From a bacterium (GTDB taxonomy: Bacteria; Oederibacteriota; CAKKQC01), in assembly GCA_919901855.1 (NCBI GenBank), contig CAKKQC010000027.1:1-64000 (forward strand): DNA of 64,000 nucleotides, in the 5' to 3' direction. Positions 36,662 to 46,872 of this stretch are shown one piece after another (the stretch's first letter is position 1; each line of letters starts with the position of its first letter). The notes beneath the pieces are model-generated. The model ran no database searches, was not told the origin of the DNA, and worked only from the letters and a program-made list of their open reading frames with translations. A program made the position numbers and the translations under genes.

Positions 36662-39223
36662 TCAGCCGGACACGCCGGTGCCGCCCGCGCCGGCCGGCGG
36701 CTCCGGCGGAACGATGTGCGCGGGGGCCAGGCCCCCGGGCGCAGGCGCGGACAGCACGGGCGACCCGGTCGTCTCGGCGCCCACGCCCGCGGCCTCCTCG
36801 CGCTCGTACCCGCAGCCCTCGACGATGCACGACAGGCGCCGGAGCCCCTTGAGCTTCCGCTCAGTCAGGAACGCGGCCCCGCACTTGGGACACGCCTCCT
36901 TGACGGGCGCGTTCCACGTGACGAAGTCGCACTCGGGATACCTGTTGCACCCGATGAAGCTCCGCCCCTTGCGGCTGCGCCGCTGGACGAGCTTACCCTC
37001 GCACCCGGGCTTCGGGCAGTTGAAGTCGAGCGGGATGGACCGCGTGGTCCGGCACTCCGGGTACTTCTGGCACGCCATGAACTTCCCGAACCGGCCCGAC
37101 CGGATGATCATCGGCGAGCCGCACTTGTCGCACTTCTCGTCCGTAACCACGGGATCCGGCACGAAGATCCTGCCCGCCGCGTCGGTCTCGTAGGACTTGG
37201 CGTTCCGGCACTCGGGGTACCCGGAGCACGCGAGGAACTTCCCGTGCCGGCCCCAGCGCACGATCATGGGCTTGCCGCACTTCTCGCAGACGAGATCCGT
37301 GACGACCTCGATCTCGGCCTTCACGTTCCGCATCTCGACCTTGGCCTTCTCCATGTCGATGGCGAACGGCGCGTGGAACGTCCGGAGCGCCTGGATCCAC
37401 GGCAGGCGGCCCTCCGCGACCTCGTCGAGCTGTTCCTCCATCGAGGCCGTGAACGCCACGTTGATGATGTCCGCGAAGTGCTGGACCAGGAGCCCGTTGA
37501 CCAGGAGGCCGAGCTCGGTAGGATGGAACCGGCCCTCCCGCCGCTCGACGTAGGTGCGGTCCATGATCGTGCCGATGATCGGCGCGTACGTGCTCGGCCG
37601 GCCGATCCCGTCCTCCTCGAGCGCCTTCACGAGCGAGGCGTCCGTGAACCGCGGCGGCGGCTGGGTGAAGTGCTGGTGCGGCACGATCTCGACCACGTCG
37701 AGGGTCTGCCCGACCTCGAGCCCGGCCGGGAGCGCGCCTTCCGGTTCCGCATCCTCGGGCGCGTCCTCCTCCTTCGCCTCCTTGTAGAGCGCCATGAACC
37801 CCGGCGCCTTCACGACCACGCCGGTCGCCCGGAAGATCCCCGGGCCGGCCCCGATCTCGACTCCCGTCTGCTCCAGGATTGCGGGGTTCGACTGGCTGGC
37901 CAGGAACCGCTGCCAGATCAGGCGGTAGAGCTTGTACTGGTCGGGCGTCAGGAAACTCTTCACCGCCTCGGGCTCCCTGGTCGCGTGCGACGGCCGGATC
38001 GCCTCGTGCGCGTCCTGCGCGCTCGACCGCCCCTTGTAGACGGGCGGGACCTCGGGCACGATCGCGGACCCGTGGAGCCGCGCGAGCACCTCGCGCGCCT
38101 CGGCCTGGGCCTCGGCGGAGACGCGGACCGAGTCCGTGCGCATGTAGGTGATAAGCCCCTCGCGGGTCCCGGCGCCGAGATCGACGCCCTCGTAGAGGGT
38201 CTGGGCGATCATCATCGTCCGCTTCGCCGTGAACCGGTACCGCTTGGCCGCTTCCTGCTGAAGGGTCGAGGTGATGAACGGCGGGGCCGGCGAGCGTTTC
38301 TGCTCCCGCCGCTCGATGTCCTTGACCGTGAACGGCACGCCCTGGATCCGCGCGACGGCCGCCCGCGTCTCGTCGCCCGTCTTGAGGTCGATCTTCGCCC
38401 CGTCGATCTGCTGGAGCTTCGCCGCGAACGGGCGCCCGCCCTTGAGCGCGAGCTGGGCGTCGACCGTCCAGTACTCGACCGGGAGGAAGGCCAGCACCTC
38501 GGCCTCCCGGTCGCAGATCAGGCGCACGGCCACGGACTGGACGCGGCCCGCGGAGAGGCCCTTGCGGACCTTGGTCCAGAGCAGGGGCGAGAGGCTGTAG
38601 CCGACGAGCCGGTCGAGGACGCGCCGCGCCTGCTGGGCCTCGACGAGCTTGAGGTCGATGTCGACCGTGGCGTTGTCGACGGCGTCCTTCACGACCTTCT
38701 TCGTGATCTCGTTGAAGATCGCGCGGCGGACCTTCTCCGGCGGGAGACGGAGCGCCTCCTTCAGGTGCCAGCAGATGGCCTCGCCCTCGCGGTCGGGGTC
38801 GGCGGCGAGGTAGACGATCTCGGCCTTCGCCGCGTCGCGCTTGAGCTCCTTCAGGAGCGCGCCCTTGCCGCGGACGGTGATGTAGTGCGGCGCGAAGTCG
38901 TTCTCGAGGTCGACGCCCATCCGGTGCTGGGGCAGGTCCCGGACGTGCCCCATGCAGGCCTTGACGATGTATTTCGAGCCGATGAACTTGTTGATCGTCT
39001 TCGCCTTCGCCGGCGACTCCACGATGAGGAGGTTGGGCCCGTGCGGCTTCCCGCCCTTCTTCGCCTTGGACGCCTTCCTGGGCTTCCTCGGCGCTTTCGG
39101 CTTCGCGGGGACCGCCGGAACGTCCGTCACCGGCACGCCTACGGCCGGCGTTTCAACCGCCGGCGTTTTCCCGGCGGACGGATCAGGAGAGATAGATGAG
39201 TCCTTCACGTCGTCTTCCATCAT
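36662..39223 (-). CDS. topA: DNA topoisomerase I
   Basis: 853 residues. Toprim domain NLLIVESPAKAKTINKF with AADPDREGEAICWHL, and active-site tyrosine Y360 in GLITYMRTDSVR. The C-terminal third carries several four-cysteine zinc ribbons (e.g. CEKCGKPMIVRWG, CSGYPEC; CDKCGSPMIIRSG, CQKYPEC). A low-complexity Pro/Lys-rich leader of ~60 residues precedes the Toprim. It relaxes negative supercoils. The start is ATG 39223 (an adjacent ATG at 39220 is possible), one base after the stop of the glycosidase gene. Confidence 0.96.
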   Translation of the reverse strand: MMEDDVKDSSISPDPSAGKTPAVETPAVGVPVTDVPAVPAKPKAPRKPRKASKAKKGGKPHGPNLLIVESPAKAKTINKFIGSKYIVKACMGHVRDLPQHRMGVDLENDFAPHYITVRGKGALLKELKRDAAKAEIVYLAADPDREGEAICWHLKEALRLPPEKVRRAIFNEITKKVVKDAVDNATVDIDLKLVEAQQARRVLDRLVGYSLSPLLWTKVRKGLSAGRVQSVAVRLICDREAEVLAFLPVEYWTVDAQLALKGGRPFAAKLQQIDGAKIDLKTGDETRAAVARIQGVPFTVKDIERREQKRSPAPPFITSTLQQEAAKRYRFTAKRTMMIAQTLYEGVDLGAGTREGLITYMRTDSVRVSAEAQAEAREVLARLHGSAIVPEVPPVYKGRSSAQDAHEAIRPSHATREPEAVKSFLTPDQYKLYRLIWQRFLASQSNPAILEQTGVEIGAGPGIFRATGVVVKAPGFMALYKEAKEEDAPEDAEPEGALPAGLEVGQTLDVVEIVPHQHFTQPPPRFTDASLVKALEEDGIGRPSTYAPIIGTIMDRTYVERREGRFHPTELGLLVNGLLVQHFADIINVAFTASMEEQLDEVAEGRLPWIQALRTFHAPFAIDMEKAKVEMRNVKAEIEVVTDLVCEKCGKPMIVRWGRHGKFLACSGYPECRNAKSYETDAAGRIFVPDPVVTDEKCDKCGSPMIIRSGRFGKFMACQKYPECRTTRSIPLDFNCPKPGCEGKLVQRRSRKGRSFIGCNRYPECDFVTWNAPVKEACPKCGAAFLTERKLKGLRRLSCIVEGCGYEREEAAGVGAETTGSPVLSAPAPGGLAPAHIVPPEPPAGAGGTGVSG

Positions 39224-39224
39224 G

Positions 39225-41369
39225 TCACCGCGCCGGTTTCGGTGCCGAGGGAGCTGCTTTCCTCGCCACGGGCTTTGCAACCGGCTTCGCCACCGGCTTC
39301 TTCGCCGCGGGCTTCGCCGCCGGCTTGGGAGCCGCCACGGGTGCCGACGACACCGTGGCGGCGACGGCCACGGGCGTCGCCAAAGCGGTCGCGACAGCGG
39401 GTTCCGTCCCGGTCGAGGCGGCAGGTTCCGTCCGGCCTCGGGCCATCGACGGCACCGGAACTGCCGACGGCTCCGCCGTCAGTCCGGCGGCATCAAGCAC
39501 GAGCGGCACCCAGTCCTCGCTCGCATCCCACGCGCTGACCTTGAACGGCCGGGGCCAGAACAGCTCCTTCGCGTTCGCGCGCAGGCGCAGGGACACCGTG
39601 GCCCGCAGGATCTCGGCCGGGTCGAGCCGCTCGCGCCGGAACAGGGCGGCGGGCAGGAAGACCTCGACGATCCGGGACATGCCGTGCTGGCCCTGGGCGA
39701 CGAGGAAGCGGCCCTCGGCGGGGAACGGCACGCCCCCGCGCACGGCCAGGACCTCGGGCGTCCGGAACCCGGCCTCCGGCCGGTCAGGGTCCGCGCGCTC
39801 CAGAATCCCCTTGAGCGTGAACACGACGGGTTTCTCGTTGTCGATGCCCGCCCCGATGGTCAGCCGTTCGGTGTCCGCCTCCGGTCCGTCGAGGGACCTC
39901 GGACGAGCCCGGTAGTCCATGTAGACGACGGCCACGCCCAGCCCCTCGGGACGCCAGCAGAGGTAGAGGTCCCCGAAACGCTCGAACGGGGCGGCGGCGG
40001 AGACGCCCGGGACCCAGGAGCGGTCGAGCGGCCATTCGTCGAGCGACCCGTTCACGATCGGCAGGTCGGCCATACCGGGCACCTTGAGCCCCTGCGGCGC
40101 GCGCGTGAGCCCGGCCCCGGCCGGCCAGGTGCCATGGTCGCGTTCCGTGTCGGGCGCGGCCTTCGTGAGGGCCTCCGTCAGCACCGCGTAGGGCGCATCC
40201 TTGAGATCCACGAGCCCCATGTTGAAATCCTCGCCGTCGGCCTCCGGCGGCTGGTCCGCGTACTGGAACCAGTGGACCCCGATGACGGATGGGTATTTCG
40301 CGAGGGACACCATGAGCCGGGCGGCGCCCGCCGCGCGCTCCTCCTGCGTCGGCACCGTCATGTACGGTCCGTGGCGGTTCCGGTCCCCCGACCGGTTCTC
40401 GGCCGCGGCGTAGTAGATCTCGGAAACGAGGACGGGCTTGCGCGTGAGGCGCGCGAGGGAATCGAAGTAGAAGGGCGACGCCCACCCTTGGGGCGCGCAA
40501 CTGTCGTAGGTCGTCGATACGACGTCGACGAACTCCCCGGCCGCCCGCGCCACCGGCTGGCTGTACCAGCCCGCGTACCGGTCGCCGAGGATGAGGTGGT
40601 TCGGGTCCGCCGCCCGGACTTCCTCCGCCACCGTGCGGTAGTAGAGGCCCGCCAGATCCCCGAGGAACTCCTCCACCACCTGGGGCCGGCGCCCGGGCCG
40701 GAACGCCGCCCTCCGCAGCGCCCCCCGGAGCTCGACGAAGGCCTTGGGCTCGGGGTCGACCGAGAAGTCCTCGCTGAATCGCCGGAGGTCCCCGCGGTAC
40801 GTGCGCTCGAGCAACGCCATGAGCTTCTCCTTCAGCGGATCCTTGGCGGAAGCCTGACGAAGGATGTGCAGGACCACGCTCTCGTCCCACCAGCCCAGTT
40901 GGCTGTCGAGGTAATACCCGATCAGGCGCTGGTCCTCCTTCAACTTCAGCAGCGGCGCCAGGAGTTCCCGGAGCTTCGTCCGGGCCGCCAGGGCCGAGGG
41001 ATCCGCGTACGGCACGCCGACCGCGGCGCCCAACGAGAGCCCCATCGTCCAGGGCATCGCCCCGGAGGCGGTCAGGACCGCGTCGGACCCGGCCCCCAGG
41101 GTGTTGAAGCCCCAGAACCCGAGCCGCTCCAGCGCCGCCTTGCGCCACTTGTCCGCCGAGGGATAGAACCGCAGGGCGCAGTACGCGGGAGCCGCGGGAT
41201 CGAACCGGTCGAGGGCGTCGCCCGCGACCACGTTGCAGACGCCGCGGGAGAACATCTTCTTCCCCGCCGGATCCACGAGCCACCAGACGCCGCGTTCCTG
41301 CGTGACCTTGAAGAAGGCGCCCTCCGCCCGCGGCGCCAGCACGAGGAGCAGGAGGAGGACGTGCTTCAC
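39225..41369 (-). CDS. secreted glycosidase-like protein B, acid/base residue replaced, with CBM9-like domain and A/P/K-rich tail
   Basis: 714 residues. Signal peptide MKHVLLLLLVLAPRAEG. Barrel domain to ~400 related to GH-A clan enzymes: FFKVTQERGVWWLVDPAGKK, LGFWGFNTLGAG, IGYYLDSQLGWWDES, LGDRYAGWYSQPVARAAG and nucleophile-like E317 in VLVSEIYY. The acid/base position, E159 in the upstream paralog (DNELGWW), is glutamine Q157 here (DSQLGWW, codon CAA). A DOMON/CBM9-like region follows (VNGSLDEWPLDRSW). The last ~45 residues are KPVAK-type repeats. ATG 41369 overlaps the paralog's stop. It is probably a degenerate partner or binding version of protein A. Confidence 0.75.
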   Translation of the reverse strand: MKHVLLLLLVLAPRAEGAFFKVTQERGVWWLVDPAGKKMFSRGVCNVVAGDALDRFDPAAPAYCALRFYPSADKWRKAALERLGFWGFNTLGAGSDAVLTASGAMPWTMGLSLGAAVGVPYADPSALAARTKLRELLAPLLKLKEDQRLIGYYLDSQLGWWDESVVLHILRQASAKDPLKEKLMALLERTYRGDLRRFSEDFSVDPEPKAFVELRGALRRAAFRPGRRPQVVEEFLGDLAGLYYRTVAEEVRAADPNHLILGDRYAGWYSQPVARAAGEFVDVVSTTYDSCAPQGWASPFYFDSLARLTRKPVLVSEIYYAAAENRSGDRNRHGPYMTVPTQEERAAGAARLMVSLAKYPSVIGVHWFQYADQPPEADGEDFNMGLVDLKDAPYAVLTEALTKAAPDTERDHGTWPAGAGLTRAPQGLKVPGMADLPIVNGSLDEWPLDRSWVPGVSAAAPFERFGDLYLCWRPEGLGVAVVYMDYRARPRSLDGPEADTERLTIGAGIDNEKPVVFTLKGILERADPDRPEAGFRTPEVLAVRGGVPFPAEGRFLVAQGQHGMSRIVEVFLPAALFRRERLDPAEILRATVSLRLRANAKELFWPRPFKVSAWDASEDWVPLVLDAAGLTAEPSAVPVPSMARGRTEPAASTGTEPAVATALATPVAVAATVSSAPVAAPKPAAKPAAKKPVAKPVAKPVARKAAPSAPKPAR

Positions 41370-43288
41370 GGTGCCGCCTCCGCGAGGGTGATGGCGGCCA
41401 GTTTCGCCGCCGCAGGAGTCTTCACGAGCGAGACGGGCCAGAAGGTTTCCTTGACGTCACCCCGCAGGCGGAGCGACAGCCCCACCCGGAGCGTCTCCCC
41501 CGCCGCGAGCGGCTTGCCCCCGAGCGCGGAGACCGGCACGAAGACCTCGGCCAGCGACGTGATGCTGACATGCGACTGTGCCCCGGTAATCCCGTCGACC
41601 CCGGGCGGCAGTTTCCGCCCGGCCGCCCTGAGCACCGTCAGCGGGGCAAGGGGGCGATTGTCGGCCGGCTTCTTGCCATCCGGACCCGCGACCGGCTCGG
41701 GCCCGGTCTTCTCGTGCAACCCTCGCACCTGGACGTCGAGAGCGGGCACTCCCTCGCGACGGACGGTGATGGCAATCCGCTCGAGATCCATGGACCCGGC
41801 GGGCACGCCTCCCCCGTCGGAGAAGTTGCTCATGACGGCCGCGACGAGGATTCCGTCCGGCGACCACGTGAGATGGAAGTCGCCGAAGGGCTCGAAGGGC
41901 GCACGGGAGCCCGGCGCGGGCACCCACGTCGCGGGCAGGTTCCAGTCGTCCAGCTTCCCGTCGACGGACCGCGTCCACGTGGCGCGGGGAACGCGCCAGC
42001 CGCCCGCCGCGGCCGCCAGCCCGTCGGCCCTGGGCCCCTCGCGGTGCAGAGCCTCTGCCTTTCCGTTCACGTCCGCGAACGCCGCCGTCAGCTCCTCGTA
42101 GGGCCGGTCCTGGTTGTCCACGAGTCCGAAGGCGAAGTCCTCGCCGTCGTCCCGGCCGAGGGGCGGCTCGTCGGCGAACTGGAACCAGTGCGCCCCGACG
42201 ACATACGGCAGGCGCCAGAGCCGCTCGGTCATCTCGCGGGCGCCCGCGGCCCGCTCAGCCCGGGTCGGCACCACCATGAAGGGCCCGCTCTGGTTCTTGT
42301 TCCCGGTCAGGTTCTCCATGGAGGCGAAGTAGTATTCGGTCACCATGATCGGCTTGCCCGTGATCCGGTGGAGCGTGTCGAAGTACGACGGCAGGATCCA
42401 CCCCGAGGCGGCGAAGGTGTTGTAGTTGGTCGTGACTACGTCGACGTGGCGCCCCGCCGCGCGCGCGACCGGCTGGGCGTAGAAGCTCAGGTACCGGTCG
42501 CCGAGGATCAGATGGTTCGGGTCGGCCTTCCGGAGCGCCGAGGTCGTCACGTCGTAATAATCGTCCGCGAGGGTCTCGATGAACCGCTCGGCGACGAGGG
42601 GACGGCGGCCCGGCGCCCACCGGCACACCTTGAGTTCCCCCTTGAGGTCGTCGAGCGTCCTGGGCTTCGGCTCGACGGTGAAGTCCTTGAGCACCGCCCG
42701 CAAATCGCCGTGGTAGGCCTCCTTGAGCATCCCCCACAGGACCTGCTTCAGCCGGTCCGTCGCCGGCCGCCCCATCCAGTAGAGGAAGGCGGTCTCGTCC
42801 CACCAGCCCAGCTCGTTGTCGACGAAGTAGCCGATGCAGAGGGGGTCGTCCCGGTACTTGGCGGCCTCGGTCGCGGCGACCTCCTCGAGCTTCTTGACGG
42901 ATTCGGGGTCCCGGATGTCCGCCCACGGGACCGCGAACCAGCCGCCCATGACGAGCGCGACGGTGTAAGGCATGCCCTGCCCCCGCATGATCGACTCGTC
43001 GCTGTACCCCCCGATGGTGTTGAACCCCCAGCCCTTGAGCCGGGTCGCCGTCGCGGCGGCCCACCCCGCGTCGGTCCGGTAGAACTTGAGCGCGCAGTAG
43101 GCGGGGTTCCTGGGGTTGAACTTGTCGGGGGCCACCCCCGCGTCCACGCAGTTGACGGCCCTGGCCAGAAAGGGCTTTCCGTCCTGGTCCAGGAGCCACC
43201 AGCGGCCGTCCCGCTGTTCGACCTTGAAGAACCCGGCCTGCGCCGCCGAGGCCGCAACACAGAGGAATACCGCCGCCAGCCGCCTCAT
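41366..43288 (-). CDS. secreted glycosidase-like protein A (GH-A clan barrel with CBM9-like C-terminal domain)
   Basis: 640 residues. Signal peptide MRRLAAVFLCVAASAAQA. Barrel with GFFKVEQRDGRWWLLDQDGK, LKGWGFNTIGGYSDES, acid/base candidate E159 in FVDNELGWWDET and nucleophile E318 in MVTEYYFASMEN. A loop HWFQFADEPP follows, then a CBM9/DOMON-like region (VDGKLDDWNLPATW). The layout resembles agarase/beta-galactosidase-like GH-A enzymes, but I cannot name the family or substrate. It is in tandem with protein B by an ATGA overlap. I chose the ATG at 43288 for the signal peptide; the open frame extends 25 codons upstream without one. Confidence 0.75.
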   Translation of the reverse strand: MRRLAAVFLCVAASAAQAGFFKVEQRDGRWWLLDQDGKPFLARAVNCVDAGVAPDKFNPRNPAYCALKFYRTDAGWAAATATRLKGWGFNTIGGYSDESIMRGQGMPYTVALVMGGWFAVPWADIRDPESVKKLEEVAATEAAKYRDDPLCIGYFVDNELGWWDETAFLYWMGRPATDRLKQVLWGMLKEAYHGDLRAVLKDFTVEPKPRTLDDLKGELKVCRWAPGRRPLVAERFIETLADDYYDVTTSALRKADPNHLILGDRYLSFYAQPVARAAGRHVDVVTTNYNTFAASGWILPSYFDTLHRITGKPIMVTEYYFASMENLTGNKNQSGPFMVVPTRAERAAGAREMTERLWRLPYVVGAHWFQFADEPPLGRDDGEDFAFGLVDNQDRPYEELTAAFADVNGKAEALHREGPRADGLAAAAGGWRVPRATWTRSVDGKLDDWNLPATWVPAPGSRAPFEPFGDFHLTWSPDGILVAAVMSNFSDGGGVPAGSMDLERIAITVRREGVPALDVQVRGLHEKTGPEPVAGPDGKKPADNRPLAPLTVLRAAGRKLPPGVDGITGAQSHVSITSLAEVFVPVSALGGKPLAAGETLRVGLSLRLRGDVKETFWPVSLVKTPAAAKLAAITLAEAAP

Positions 43289-43359
43289 CGCGGCACCAAG
43301 GGCCGAGCGGAAGCGAGGCCCCGCGGCGGATCCGGCATCGCCCCAACCCCCCCCGCGGC

Positions 43360-43380
43360 GCATCGGGCTTCGCCCGATGC
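43360..43380 (-). terminator. hairpin after the purine permease gene
   Basis: Perfect 9-bp stem GCATCGGGC/GCCCGATGC with a 3-base loop, 33 bases past the permease stop codon. A longer alternative stem pairs CGGGCTTCGCC with GGGCGAAGCCCG. No T-tract, so termination strength is uncertain. Confidence 0.45.
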
Positions 43381-43412
43381 CGAGCGGTAGTGCTGGCGAA
43401 GCCCGGTGCCGC

Positions 43413-44744
43413 TCATCGCGGCACCAGTGGAGAAAATGAAACGGCGAAGACGGCGGCCGTGAGCCAGAGGACGGGATGAATGTCCCGCCACCGGCCGCGG
43501 GCCGCCGGGATGGCGACGGCCGCGAGCACGCCCCAGCCGATGCCCGTCGCGATGTTGAAGGTGAACGGCATCAGGACGATGGTCAGGAACGCGGGCAGGC
43601 CCTCCTCCAGCTTGGACCACGCGATCCGGGCCACGCCCTGCATCATGAAGAACCCGACCACGATCAGGGCGGGCGCGACCGCGCACGGCGGCACGGCGGC
43701 GGCGAGCGGGCTCAGGAAGATCGCGACGAGGAAGAGCGCGGCGACGACGTACCCGGTGACGGCCCGACGGCCGCCCGCCGCGACGCCGCTCGCGCTCTCG
43801 ACGTAGGTCGTGATCGAGCTGCACCCCAGGATCCCGCCGAGGGACGCCGCGATCCCGTCCACGAACAGGACGCGGGTCAACCGCGGCATCCCCCCCTTGC
43901 GGTCCACGAAGCCCGCCTGGGTGCCCACGCCGATCACGGTGCCCATCGTGTCGAAGAAGTCGGACACCGCGAAGGCGAACAGGACCGGGAGCAGGCGCAG
44001 GCTCGCCGCCGCGTCCAGTCCCCGCCAGAACTTCCAGACCGTGGAGAAGTTCGGCGGCGCCACGACGCCTTCGAGCTTCGCCATCCCGAACCCGGCGTCC
44101 GCCAGGACCGCCCCCGCCGCGATCCCGATCAGGAGCGCCCCGGGCACCCGCCACGCCAGGCACGCGGCCGTGACGAGAAGCCCCGCGATCGTGACGACGG
44201 CCTCGGCGGACCCCAGGTCGCCGAGCTTCACGAACGTCCCCGGCGCGGCCGTCACGAGCCCGCCCATCTTGAACCCGATGAAGGCTATGAAGAGCCCTAT
44301 CCCCACGCCGATCGCGTGCTTGAGCGACATGGGCAGGGCCTCCATGACCCAGCGGCGCAGGCCGAGCAGGACCAGTCCGGCGATCAGGAGCCCCTCGAGG
44401 ACGACGACGGCCATCCCGATCTCCCAGTCGACCCCCATCCCCTGGCAGACGGTGAAGGCGAGGAACGCGTTCAGCCCCATGCCCGCCGCGAGCGCGAAGG
44501 GGTAGTCCGTCATCCGGGCCATCAACGCGGTCGCGATCGCCGCCCCCAGGCACGTGGCCGTGGTCGCGCCGGCGAGCGGCACACCCGCCTGGGCCAGGAT
44601 CGCTGGATTCGCGAAGATTATGTAGGACATCGTCATGAAGGTCGTCAGCCCAGCGAAAATCTCGGTTCGAAGGGACGTCCGGGTCATGTTCTTCAGGATA
44701 GCAGGCTCGTCAAACGGGTCAGGAAATGGCGAGTGCGCGGACAT
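43413..44744 (-). CDS. NCS2-family (AzgA-like) purine permease
   Basis: 443 residues, about 12-14 transmembrane segments. Hallmarks of the AzgA branch: SLRTEIFAGLTTFMTMSYII, NPAIL, AAGMGLNAFLAF, DFFDTMGT, GCSSITTYVESASGVAAGGR. It imports adenine, guanine or hypoxanthine with protons. The ATG at 44744 overlaps the end of glyS by 26 bases; an alternative ATG at 44687 would leave a short N-terminus. Linkage to glyS is probably just operon position. Confidence 0.88.
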   Translation of the reverse strand: MSAHSPFPDPFDEPAILKNMTRTSLRTEIFAGLTTFMTMSYIIFANPAILAQAGVPLAGATTATCLGAAIATALMARMTDYPFALAAGMGLNAFLAFTVCQGMGVDWEIGMAVVVLEGLLIAGLVLLGLRRWVMEALPMSLKHAIGVGIGLFIAFIGFKMGGLVTAAPGTFVKLGDLGSAEAVVTIAGLLVTAACLAWRVPGALLIGIAAGAVLADAGFGMAKLEGVVAPPNFSTVWKFWRGLDAAASLRLLPVLFAFAVSDFFDTMGTVIGVGTQAGFVDRKGGMPRLTRVLFVDGIAASLGGILGCSSITTYVESASGVAAGGRRAVTGYVVAALFLVAIFLSPLAAAVPPCAVAPALIVVGFFMMQGVARIAWSKLEEGLPAFLTIVLMPFTFNIATGIGWGVLAAVAIPAARGRWRDIHPVLWLTAAVFAVSFSPLVPR

Positions 44745-46872
44745 CGACGAAGAGCCGGATCGTGCCCTCGACGAGCTTGAGCAGGTCGAGCCGGCGGCGC
44801 CGGACGGCCTCGTCCGGATCCATCACGAGCACGCGGTCGAAGAAGGCGTCGATGGCCGGTTTGAGCGTCGCGAGCGCCGCGTAGAGCGCCTCGAAGTCGC
44901 CCGCCTCCGCCAGTTCGCGGGCCCGCGCCGCTACGGCGCCGTGCGCATCGTACAACTCGCGTTCGGGCTCGTCGAGCGCCTCGCGCGACGCCCCTCCCTC
45001 GCCCTCGACCTTCGTGACGATGTTCGTCACGCGTGAGAGCGCGAGCAGGGTCTCGCGGAATCCGGGGCGCATCTTGAGGGTTACGAGCGCCTTGAGCCGC
45101 CGGGTCGCGTAAAGGACGTCCTCGAAGTCCACGAGCGCGGCCTGGATCTCGTCGTGCTGGAAGCCCTGTTCCTCGAACACGGCCTCCAGCCGCGCCCGGA
45201 TGAACGCGTGCGCCGCGAGCACGACCTTCCGGATCCCGAGGTCGATCAGGGGCAGGGGCTCCGTCGCCTTCGCCGCCCGGAGGATCTCGGCGGCCAGTTG
45301 CTCGCGGTCCACGTGCTCGGACGCCGACACGCTCAGGAGGGCGGACAGCGGCATCGGGAGACGCCACTCCCGCTCGGCCAGGATCCGGATGATCCCGATC
45401 GCGGCCCGGCGGAGCCCGTAAGGGTCCGCGGTGCCCGTCGGCGCGTGCCCGAGCCGGAAATGCCCGGCGAGGTGGTCCACCTTGTCCGCCAGCGCGACGA
45501 GACAGCCCTCGTCGCTGGCCGGGATGTCGTCCCCGGGCCCGGACGGCCGGTAGTGCTCGGCGATCCCGCGGATGACCGCCGGGGACTCCCCCGAGGCCGC
45601 GGCATACAGCCCGCCCACCACGCCCTGGAGGCCCGGGAACTCCCCCACCATCGCCGTCACGAGGTCGGCCTTCGCGAGGAGGCCGGCGCGGCCGACCGCC
45701 TCGTGGTCGATCCCGGGCAGAACCTTGAGGGTCTTGTAGTACATGGCCAGGACGCGCGCCATCCGCTCCACCCGCTTGGCCTTGTCCAGCATGGTCCCAC
45801 CGTTCGCCTGCCACACGACGGTCCCAAGGATCGTCAGCCCGTCCTCGAGCTTCTTCTTCGAGTCCGTCGTCCAGAAGAACCGGGCGTCGGCCAGCCGGGC
45901 CTTGAGCACGCGCTCGTTGCCGGCGACCACGGACCGCGTGGCGACCCCGTTCGCGACGGTGATGAAGTGCGGGAGGAGCCGGCCTTCGGCGTCGACGACC
46001 GGGAAGTAGCGCTGGTGCTCCTGCATCGCCGCCACGATAACGGCCTGCGGCAGCTCCAGCGCCTCCCGGGGGAAGGTTCCCAGCACGGGAGCGGGGGCCT
46101 CGACGAGGTCCGCGACCTCGTTCAGGAGCGCCTCGTCCCAGAGCACGCGGCCCCCCGCTTTCGCCGCCAACCGGTCGGCCTCGCGGCGGATCAGGGCCTT
46201 GCGTTCGGTTTCATCGACCAGGATGCCGGCCTTCTTCAATACTATGAGGTAGTCCGCGGCGGACTTCACCGCCAGCGGCTTGACGTGGACGAACCGGCGT
46301 CCCAGGGTCGCCGGCGCCGCCGCGACCTCGCCGACGGCGACGCGCAGGGCCTTCGTCCCGTGCAGGGCGACGAGCCACCGGATCGGCCGGGCGAAGGTCC
46401 GGCCCGGCGCCTGCGGCCAGCGCATGGCCCGCGGAAACTCGAACCCCTTGAGGACGCCCTCGAGGACCCCGGGCAGGACCTCGGTAGCCGCCCGCCCCCT
46501 CTCGACTCCGGAGACGGCCATCCGCGGCCCCTTCTTGTCCTCGACGACCTTCAGCGCGGACACCGCGACCGAGTGCTTGCGCGCGAACCCCTCGGCCGCC
46601 GGCGTCGGCGCGCCCGAAGGGTCGAAGGCCTGCGTCTTGAGCGGCCCGAGCTCCGTGAACGCCCGGTCGGGCTGGACCAGGGGCACGCCTCCCGCCAGCA
46701 GGGCGATCCGGCGCGGCGTCGCCCAGACTATCAGGCCCCCGTGCGCGAGCGACGCCGCCGCCAGGTGCTTCTCCGCCAGGGCGCGCAACTGGCGCCGGGC
46801 CGACGGCAGGAACCGCGCCGGGATCTCCTCGGTCCCGATCTCGAGGAGGAGGTCAGCGGACCTGGCTGACAC
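44719..46872 (-). CDS. glyS: glycyl-tRNA synthetase beta subunit
   Basis: 717 residues. Begins [18 protein letters not shown], the classic GlyS N-terminus, with [25 protein letters not shown] and a C-terminal helical/DALR-like tRNA-binding part ([15 protein letters not shown]). It forms the alpha2beta2 enzyme with GlyQ, whose gene it overlaps by 20 bases. The two-subunit form is typical of bacteria outside the groups that use the single-chain enzyme. Confidence 0.96.
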   Translation of the reverse strand: MSARSADLLLEIGTEEIPARFLPSARRQLRALAEKHLAAASLAHGGLIVWATPRRIALLAGGVPLVQPDRAFTELGPLKTQAFDPSGAPTPAAEGFARKHSVAVSALKVVEDKKGPRMAVSGVERGRAATEVLPGVLEGVLKGFEFPRAMRWPQAPGRTFARPIRWLVALHGTKALRVAVGEVAAAPATLGRRFVHVKPLAVKSAADYLIVLKKAGILVDETERKALIRREADRLAAKAGGRVLWDEALLNEVADLVEAPAPVLGTFPREALELPQAVIVAAMQEHQRYFPVVDAEGRLLPHFITVANGVATRSVVAGNERVLKARLADARFFWTTDSKKKLEDGLTILGTVVWQANGGTMLDKAKRVERMARVLAMYYKTLKVLPGIDHEAVGRAGLLAKADLVTAMVGEFPGLQGVVGGLYAAASGESPAVIRGIAEHYRPSGPGDDIPASDEGCLVALADKVDHLAGHFRLGHAPTGTADPYGLRRAAIGIIRILAEREWRLPMPLSALLSVSASEHVDREQLAAEILRAAKATEPLPLIDLGIRKVVLAAHAFIRARLEAVFEEQGFQHDEIQAALVDFEDVLYATRRLKALVTLKMRPGFRETLLALSRVTNIVTKVEGEGGASREALDEPERELYDAHGAVAARARELAEAGDFEALYAALATLKPAIDAFFDRVLVMDPDEAVRRRRLDLLKLVEGTIRLFVDVRALAIS

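Noticed and set aside
36599-42101. Very long plus-strand open frames (866 and 1049 codons) opposite topA, the two glycosidases and neighbours
   Set aside because: They are antisense to genes with clear family motifs, have Arg/Pro/Gly-rich composition without domains, and arise because GC-rich third positions remove stops on the other strand.
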